Of a stretch of DNA of 34,574 nucleotides, positions 31,127 through 34,574 are shown in pieces; position 1 is the stretch's first letter, and each line of letters opens with the position of its first letter. The stretch is from Bacillaceae bacterium UBA7792 (lineage in GTDB: Bacteria; Bacillota; Bacilli; Bacillales; Cytobacillaceae). The position numbers and the translations under genes were made by a program. Location: positions 533 through 35,106 of the forward strand of contig DLCS01000238.1 of the NCBI GenBank assembly GCA_002480735.1, given 5' to 3'. The notes under the pieces were generated by a model. The model ran no database searches. It saw only the letters and a list, made by a program, of their open reading frames with translations, and was not told where the DNA came from.

Positions 31127-32418
31127 TGTTTCAGACAATCTCCAATTTTATGCGCGTGGGTGATATAAGACGAAAGATCATATTCACCCTTTTAATGTTG
31201 ATTGTATTCCGTATTGGGACTTTTATTCCCGTCCCTGGTGTGAACGCAGATGTGTTAAAGGCCCAGGACCAATTAAGTGTCTTTGGTGTTCTTAACACAT
31301 TTGGGGGCGGTGCTCTTAAGAACTTCTCTATCTTAGCCATGGGTATCATGCCGTACATTACGGCTTCGATCATCATTCAGCTGTTACAGATGGATGTTGT
31401 TCCGAAATTTACAGAATGGTCTAAGCAAGGGGAAGTAGGGCGCCGTAAGCTTGCACAGTTCACACGTTATTTTACCGTTATTCTTGGGTTTATTCAGGCC
31501 CTTGGAATGTCCTATGGCTTCAATAATCTTGCAGGCGGTGCGTTAATTACGAACCCAGGTATTACAACTTACTTGCTAATAGCTACGGTTCTAACTGCCG
31601 GAACAGCCTTTTTAATGTGGTTAGGTGAACAAATCACGTCTAAGGGTGTAGGTAATGGAATTTCCATTATTATCTTTGCAGGGATTGTTGCTGGAATTCC
31701 ATCAGCATTAAACCAAATTTATGCACAACAATTCCAAGATGCTGGGGATCAATTATTCCTTAACATTATCAAAATGGTCATAATCCTTGCTGTCATTATT
31801 GCTATTGTAGTCGGAACGATTTACGTAAACCAAGCTTTACGTAAAATTCCAATTCAGTATGCAAAGCGTATGGTTGCAGGACGTATGCCTACTGGGCAGT
31901 CCTCTCATTTACCGTTAAAAGTAAATGCTGCAGGTGTTATTCCAGTTATCTTTGCGATATCCTTCATTGTAACACCAAGAACCATTGCTGGATTTTTTGA
32001 GCAAAATGATGTTACTTTGTGGATACAAAAAGTGTTTGATTATTCTCATCCGATCGGGATGGTTGTTTATACAGCGCTTATCATTGCGTTTTCTTATTTC
32101 TATGCGTTTATACAAGTTAACCCTGAACAAGTTGCCGAGAACTTGAAGAAGCAGGGTGGTTATGTTCCAGGTATCCGTCCAGGGAAAAATACTCAGGAAT
32201 ATTTAACTCGTGTCCTATATCGTTTAACATTTGTTGGCTCGATTTTCTTAGCTGCTATTGCTATTTTACCGGTTTTCTTTGTGAAGCTTGCTGGTTTACC
32301 ACAGTCTGCACAAATCGGCGGAACAAGTCTGCTTATCGTAATCGGTGTTGCACTCGAAACGATGAAACAGCTCGAGGCACAGCTTGTTAAACGTCATTAT
32401 AAAGGTTTTATTAAATAA
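31126..32418 (+). CDS. secY: Preprotein translocase channel subunit SecY
   Basis: SecY is the ten-span channel protein of the Sec translocon, working with SecE (4882-5061), SecG and SecA. The 430-aa product shows about ten hydrophobic segments. The cytoplasmic N-terminus is [17 protein letters not shown], and the plug-bearing loop [15 protein letters not shown] is near residues 50-64. The signature [18 protein letters not shown] is present. The cytosolic loop [15 protein letters not shown], important for SecA and ribosome binding, lies near residues 343-357. It starts in the rplO stop. Confidence 0.98.
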   Translation: MFQTISNFMRVGDIRRKIIFTLLMLIVFRIGTFIPVPGVNADVLKAQDQLSVFGVLNTFGGGALKNFSILAMGIMPYITASIIIQLLQMDVVPKFTEWSKQGEVGRRKLAQFTRYFTVILGFIQALGMSYGFNNLAGGALITNPGITTYLLIATVLTAGTAFLMWLGEQITSKGVGNGISIIIFAGIVAGIPSALNQIYAQQFQDAGDQLFLNIIKMVIILAVIIAIVVGTIYVNQALRKIPIQYAKRMVAGRMPTGQSSHLPLKVNAAGVIPVIFAISFIVTPRTIAGFFEQNDVTLWIQKVFDYSHPIGMVVYTALIIAFSYFYAFIQVNPEQVAENLKKQGGYVPGIRPGKNTQEYLTRVLYRLTFVGSIFLAAIAILPVFFVKLAGLPQSAQIGGTSLLIVIGVALETMKQLEAQLVKRHYKGFIK

Positions 32419-32420
32419 TT

Positions 32421-32452
32421 CGGTATTGGGACCTTCACTGGCTCCCAAACCG
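32421..32452 (+). promoter_or_regulatory. Bulged hairpin between secY and adk
   Basis: CGGT (32421-32424) pairs with ACCG (32449-32452), A32425 bulges, and TTGGGA (32426-32431) pairs with TCCCAA (32443-32448) around an 11-nt loop. No T run follows, so it is not a standard terminator. It ends 9 nt before the adk ribosome binding site. Confidence 0.55.
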
Positions 32453-32463
32453 ACTCGCCTTAA

Positions 32464-33872
<1,409 letters not shown>

Positions 33873-33878
33873 TGTTTA

Positions 33879-34162
33879 AATATTGATGGCAACAAGGTCG
33901 ACTACAATTCACGTTCACAATTAGGTCAAATAGTCTTAATTTCATAGGGACGGGATACAGTTCAATATGCTATAATAGTAAGGTTGTTAGAAGATTGTTC
34001 TGTTTGATTTGCTGTTGGTGACGATAATTTTTGAGTTTCCAAAAGAAGAATCTACTGCATCTTAAGCTTATTGATTTCGTATCTCCAGAAGTTCAAAGAA
34101 GTTTATTAATAACCGGACTAACGGAAAACTACGATATGCATGAACAAAGTTTGAATCTATAA
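33879..34162 (+). pseudogene. Decayed KOW-domain RNA-binding protein gene (ybzG-like)
   Basis: B. subtilis has the small gene ybzG at this place between map and infA. Here the 341-nt gap holds its relic. In the frame of position 33915 the DNA reads SQLGQIVLIS, stop, GRDTVQYAIIVRLLED, and so on, the usual KOW start LGQIVxxxxGRD. Stops are TAG 33945-33947 and TGA at 34005-34007 and 34032-34034. From about 34040 a second frame gives QKKNLLHLKLIDFVSPEVQ, then RSLLITG (ending near 34117). A third frame from 34117 gives TNGKLRYA, TGA, TKFE. Three stops plus two frame changes show a true pseudogene. No intact start is seen. The family match is from memory of relatives. Confidence 0.8.
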
Positions 34163-34213
34163 AATGGTCAGATTTTTTACGTTGTGAAAAATCTCAGAAG
34201 GGAGACGAGTTCG

Positions 34214-34574
<361 letters not shown>

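Overview
The window is a core housekeeping segment of a low-to-mid-GC Gram-positive bacterium, almost certainly a member of the Bacillaceae. The gene order (cysE-cysS-mrnC-rlmB-rae1-sigH-rpmGB-secE-nusG-rplKAJL-rsmC-like-rpoBC-L7Ae-like-rpsL-rpsG-fusA-tuf-S10/spc region-secY-adk-map-infA-rpmJ) and the proteins themselves match the Bacillus subtilis chromosome region near the origin. Firmicute hallmarks include Mini-III RNase, Rae1, SigH, strong AAGGAGG ribosome binding sites, a T-box and an L10 leader. Everything is on the + strand. I see no prophage, transposase, CRISPR array, tRNA or rRNA.

Layout: (1) 1-3851 is the cysteine and RNA-modification operon. It opens with the 3' end of a T-box riboswitch whose TGGA suits tRNA-Cys. 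(2) 3856-5736 holds sigH under its own promoter, then rpmGB-secE-nusG, with an extra promoter, a terminator-like hairpin and an unusual hairpin between Shine-Dalgarno and start in front of nusG. (3) 5737-8504 holds the stalk proteins L11, L1, L10 and L7/L12. L1-stalk look-alike hairpins stand before both rplK and rplA, and a classical L10 leader/attenuator before rplJ is followed by about 135 nt of extra hairpin-rich DNA. (4) 8572-16782 holds an RsmC-like methyltransferase and rpoB-rpoC. (5) 16806-21647 is the streptomycin operon (L7Ae-like, rpsL, rpsG, fusA, tuf), closed by a strong terminator. (6) 21696-34574 is the S10-spc-alpha superoperon, with tandem promoters and a structured leader before rpsJ. 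It continues without an obvious terminator to rpmJ, which the window edge cuts.

The genes supply transcription (RpoB, RpoC, SigH, NusG), translation (ribosomal proteins, EF-G, EF-Tu, IF-1), protein export (SecE, SecY), N-terminal Met removal (Map), AMP phosphorylation (Adk), rRNA maturation (MrnC, RlmB, RsmC-like), ribosome-associated mRNA cleavage (Rae1), and cysteine and Cys-tRNA supply (CysE, CysS). Most novelty is in the non-coding control elements.

The clearest anomaly is at 33879-34162, between map and infA, where B. subtilis has the small KOW-domain gene ybzG. Here only a decayed relic remains, spread over all three frames with three in-frame stops. I do not see a new defence or mobile system; this is ordinary core DNA with interesting regulatory detail.
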